Positions 61,147 through 64,000 of a DNA stretch of 64,000 bases are shown here, in pieces. This DNA is from Serinus canaria (taxonomy: Eukaryota; Chordata; Aves; Passeriformes; Fringillidae): positions 101,103,990 to 101,167,989 of the forward strand of contig NC_066315.1 of the NCBI RefSeq assembly GCF_022539315.1. The letters are read 5' to 3'. Both the position numbers and the translations under genes were made by a program. The notes beneath the pieces were generated by a model, which saw only the letters and a list, made by a program, of their open reading frames with translations, was not told where the DNA came from and did no database searches. Position 1 is the stretch's first letter. The number at the start of each line of letters is the position of its first letter.

Positions 61147-64000
61147 TGGCTTTATCAGTATATGGACATAAAATGTCATCAAAATAAATAATTTAAAGTT
61201 CTCTGAAACATCCCTTAAAATGTTTAGGATATTTTAAAGGTACTTTATCATATTTTCTATTCAGATATATGTAAATGTATTGTATATATCACATCTATTA
61301 TAAAAATGCATGTTGATGTGGAAACATTTAATTAAATTTATGTAGTGGTGTACTGCAGAATCAAAAGAAAAGGTTTTGACAGGCTTAACCTAATACAATT
61401 CATTCACTGCTTTGCTGATCCCCAGTAGTGGGATACAAAAGAACAAAAGGCTTTATGCTGATGAAAAATTCTGTTGTGTTAGTCCAGCTGTTGTGGTAAA
61501 CAGAGAACCATCCTGACCTAGCTCCTGTGTGAGTCCTGCAGTGGCAGGCACTTCTTTAGTTCCTGAATAGAACACCCTCTGTGAAAGACAGAGCTCCTTG
61601 CTCACACTGACTTTTGATCCACAGCCTTCACTTGAATAAATAATTTTTGCCTCATTGTATCCTAATACAAGCAGCAGCCTGTAGAATATATTTGCTAGTG
61701 CTGGAACTGAGCCTTCACAAACTTGCACATAACTTTTTCTGCACTACCTACACTCTTTTGTGTGTCTTTCACTTTTTCAAGAAATTCCCTCCTTCAAGAC
61801 TTCTGTAATATTCACTGTATCTCAGCAGTTCAAAATATCCAATGCATAGAGTTTAAATCAGTCTTTAGAGTTTTAATCAGTCTTTTAGGAGTCTATCTTC
61901 CTTTGCTTCCACAAGGAAGTAATCTGTCTGAACAAAAGTCGCTGACTAAAAGCTCAGAATAGGCAATATTCAGTCATGTAAGAAAGAAAGTAATTTCTCC
62001 TAAGGGGCTGCTGAAATTGGGCCATCCTCTTAGGGCAGGTAGAATAACTACTGGTGTGCATGAGGATACACCTGGAACGTTTTTGGAAGTGCACTAATGC
62101 ACCAGTTCTCCATGCTCACTGTGGGAAGGAAGGCACTAAAGAGCAGATCTTTAGCAGCATGTAGCTTGTAAACCATTCAGTGCTCTCCCAAGCCATGGGT
62201 ATAGCATTTAATTGGCAGTGGGAGCGTGGTGGCAGATGGACTGCTGCTAATCCAAAGGCACCACCAGAGGAGGAAGTGTTCCAGCTGAGACCTTGTGTAG
62301 CTGATACTGTTTGGTCAGCCTAAGATGCAGCTGCACACTCAATCCAATTTTATCCCACGCTGCAGAATGCGACTTCTGGGAGAAACTGTCATCTGTCCCC
62401 TGTATAAAATGCTAATGAAGTTGTCCAGCCCCTCCTTCTCTTTTAGCAGGTATGTGTGTTGGGGCCTTCTGTGCAATATTCAGTGGCTCATAAGGAAGAT
62501 TTTAATGGGAAATCTGTATGGCAAGGAAGGCTGATTAATCCACTTTAGGGGCTCTTTAGGGCATGCTGGAAAGGGGAGCTGATACAGCTGCATACCAGAG
62601 TGGCTTTAGGTAAGGACATTTCAAATATTTAGATACCTTCATTTTAATTCTGGCAAACTTGAATCTATTAACACCAAAGGCTTTCTTAATTAAAAGATGT
62701 AAGAAAGGTGTCAAGGAAAGCTTCTTTAAATCTTTCTAATACAATTTCATCTGAAAAATACAATAGGTTTTCCAGCCACAATAACTTGAACATTTGAAAA
62801 GAATTTTAATTAATGATTGCATATAATACAGGATTTTCACTCAGAGCTTTGCCACCTACAAGCAGAATGATAATCCCAAGACTGAAGAATCAAATTTTGC
62901 ATGGAACTGCACTACCTTTAAGTCTTTACCTCTGTCACAGAAACACAAAGGAAAAATGAATGCCTTGTACTCAAATCTAATTCTTAATTCTATGAAAATA
63001 CACTTTCAAAGACAGAACAACATCTTTTATCCTTGGAAAACCTGAAACTTCTAAACAGAGCTTGCATGGTAAAGCTCCTTTGAGCAGAGTCAAAGCAGCA
63101 AACAGACATAGCCCTTCCCTGGATGAAATCATCCATCACAAAAAACAATATATGTAAAAAAAGAGAACTGCTAGGTACTGTGCTGTTCTTCAAAAGGCAA
63201 CAACCTCAAACAACTAAAAAACTACTATATCATTAAAAACAACAGTCAGCTAGAATTTGCAATTTTAAGAGTAATGATAGCTGCTGTTTTTAAAATACAC
63301 AGTCCAGTACTTCAAATATACCGGAGTATTACAGTTCACAGTAGTGATGTAATACAGTAAGTACCTTGAGATTTATAGATACAGAGAACTGTCTGAAGGG
63401 AGGTGGCCCTGAGGCCAGAAACAGAACTAACAGGCTTTTGTGTTGAAAATAACAAACTATTCTTTTACAATAACAGACAGTGGTGAAGTTTCCAAGCTAT
63501 AATGTGCTAGTGCTAAAATTAACTCTCCAACTCATCATTTACAGAGAAGGGATACAAATGGTGACAGCTGCAAAGCAAACTGCTTGCTCTTTATTTAAAA
63601 AAAACTAAAAACAAACCACAACAAAAAAACCCTCATCATAATTTTTTAAGAAAGCATACCTCCTTAGCGAAACTTAGAAGAGCTCAATCCAAATGATTCT
63701 GCACCACTGAAGAATGTAATGGTTAATAATAGCCTTTCTGGAATTTTATTGAATAATATAGCACAGAATTCTCTGTTAAAGCTCTTCATGGTCTGAGAGA
63801 GGGTACTTGAGAGGGAGCAACGTAGTGCCTGTAACAAACTGTATGTTAGGTCAAGAGACAGGTCTGGGTAGGAGCCCCATTAGCAGAAACTAGAGGGGGA
63901 GAGAGGTTAGCAGGAGATTAAATTGCAGGGCAATACTACCAGTCAATAACATTTGAGAATATATGGATATTTTATCCTCCTGGAGAACTAACCAAATCTT

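Larger units (their letters stand above)
1..64000 (-). other. PTPRM: PTPRM gene body (internal part)
   Basis: The whole window lies inside one minus-strand gene. Six exons, whose phases fit end to end, spell the intracellular juxtamembrane segment and the first part of phosphatase domain D1 of receptor protein tyrosine phosphatase mu. This is a type I membrane protein: its ectodomain makes homophilic cell-cell contacts, and its cytosolic phosphatase domains dephosphorylate junctional proteins. Segments such as MDKSYTEQGTNCDEAFSFMD, SSPSSFTMKTNTLST and [20 protein letters not shown] match PTPRM, as I know it, better than its paralogues PTPRK, PTPRT and PTPRU. The gene is incomplete at both window edges: the transmembrane exon was not found below 64000, and the exon after YIATQG was not found above position 1. 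The exon lengths 88, 77 and 37 nt follow the pattern I recall for R2B-family D1 exons. Confidence 0.95.
49762..64000 (-). other. PTPRM: Intron upstream of the KLAKKRK exon (partial)
   Basis: At least 14.2 kb of intron. The exon encoding the transmembrane helix and KKR motif was searched for on the minus strand by its expected protein pattern and donor and was not found, so it should lie beyond 64000. The intron contains a cluster of CR1-related fragments between 54.3 and 61.1 kb, an 18-bp tandem duplication (50570-50605) and an ATT/TAG compound microsatellite (about 55485-55530). Open frames inside the CR1 pieces are repeat-derived. Confidence 0.85.

Overview
This 64 kb window looks like one internal slice of a large bird gene. 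The organism call rests on the interspersed repeats: several fragments carry the typical 3' end of avian CR1 LINEs (variants of 'attctatgat'). There are also a few much older amniote repeats, AT-rich introns, and coding only in short exons with GT/AG splice sites. A bird is very likely. A passerine or other neoavian is only a guess.

All recognisable coding sequence lies on the minus strand and belongs to PTPRM, the receptor-type tyrosine phosphatase mu (R2B/MAM family). Transcription runs from high to low coordinates. Six exons were found by reading both strands: 49761-49610 (152 nt), 47087-47013 (75 nt), 42258-42071 (188 nt), 17217-17130 (88 nt), 11149-11073 (77 nt) and 8317-8281 (37 nt). 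Their reading phases join perfectly (2/1, 1/2, 1/2, 0/0, 1/2, 0/0, then 1), giving about 205 continuous codons without a stop. They encode the cytoplasmic part just after the transmembrane helix, the long juxtamembrane segment, and the start of the first phosphatase domain (D1) up to the YIATQG motif. The ectodomain and transmembrane exons must lie above 64000. The rest of D1 (including the catalytic HCSAGxGRTG loop) and D2 must lie below position 1.

The most interesting item is a possible 12-nt microexon at 43033-43022. It has a perfect GTAAGT donor, a strong pyrimidine tract and exactly the right phase, and would insert Val-Pro-Ile-Asn into the juxtamembrane segment. As I recall, mammalian PTPRM has a 13-residue optional insert at this junction that ends in the same four residues. 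The bird sequence lacks any AG that would allow the longer form.

Layout: 1-8280 intron (low-complexity C/A tract, one CR1); 8281-17217 three D1 exons; 17218-42070 a 24.9 kb intron with one CR1, ancient repeats and small tandem duplications; 42071-49761 three juxtamembrane exons plus the microexon candidate, with ancient repeats near 43-44 kb; 49762-64000 intron with a cluster of CR1 fragments at 54.3-61.1 kb and an ATT/TAG microsatellite. No second protein-coding gene, tRNA, rRNA, CRISPR or intact mobile element was seen.
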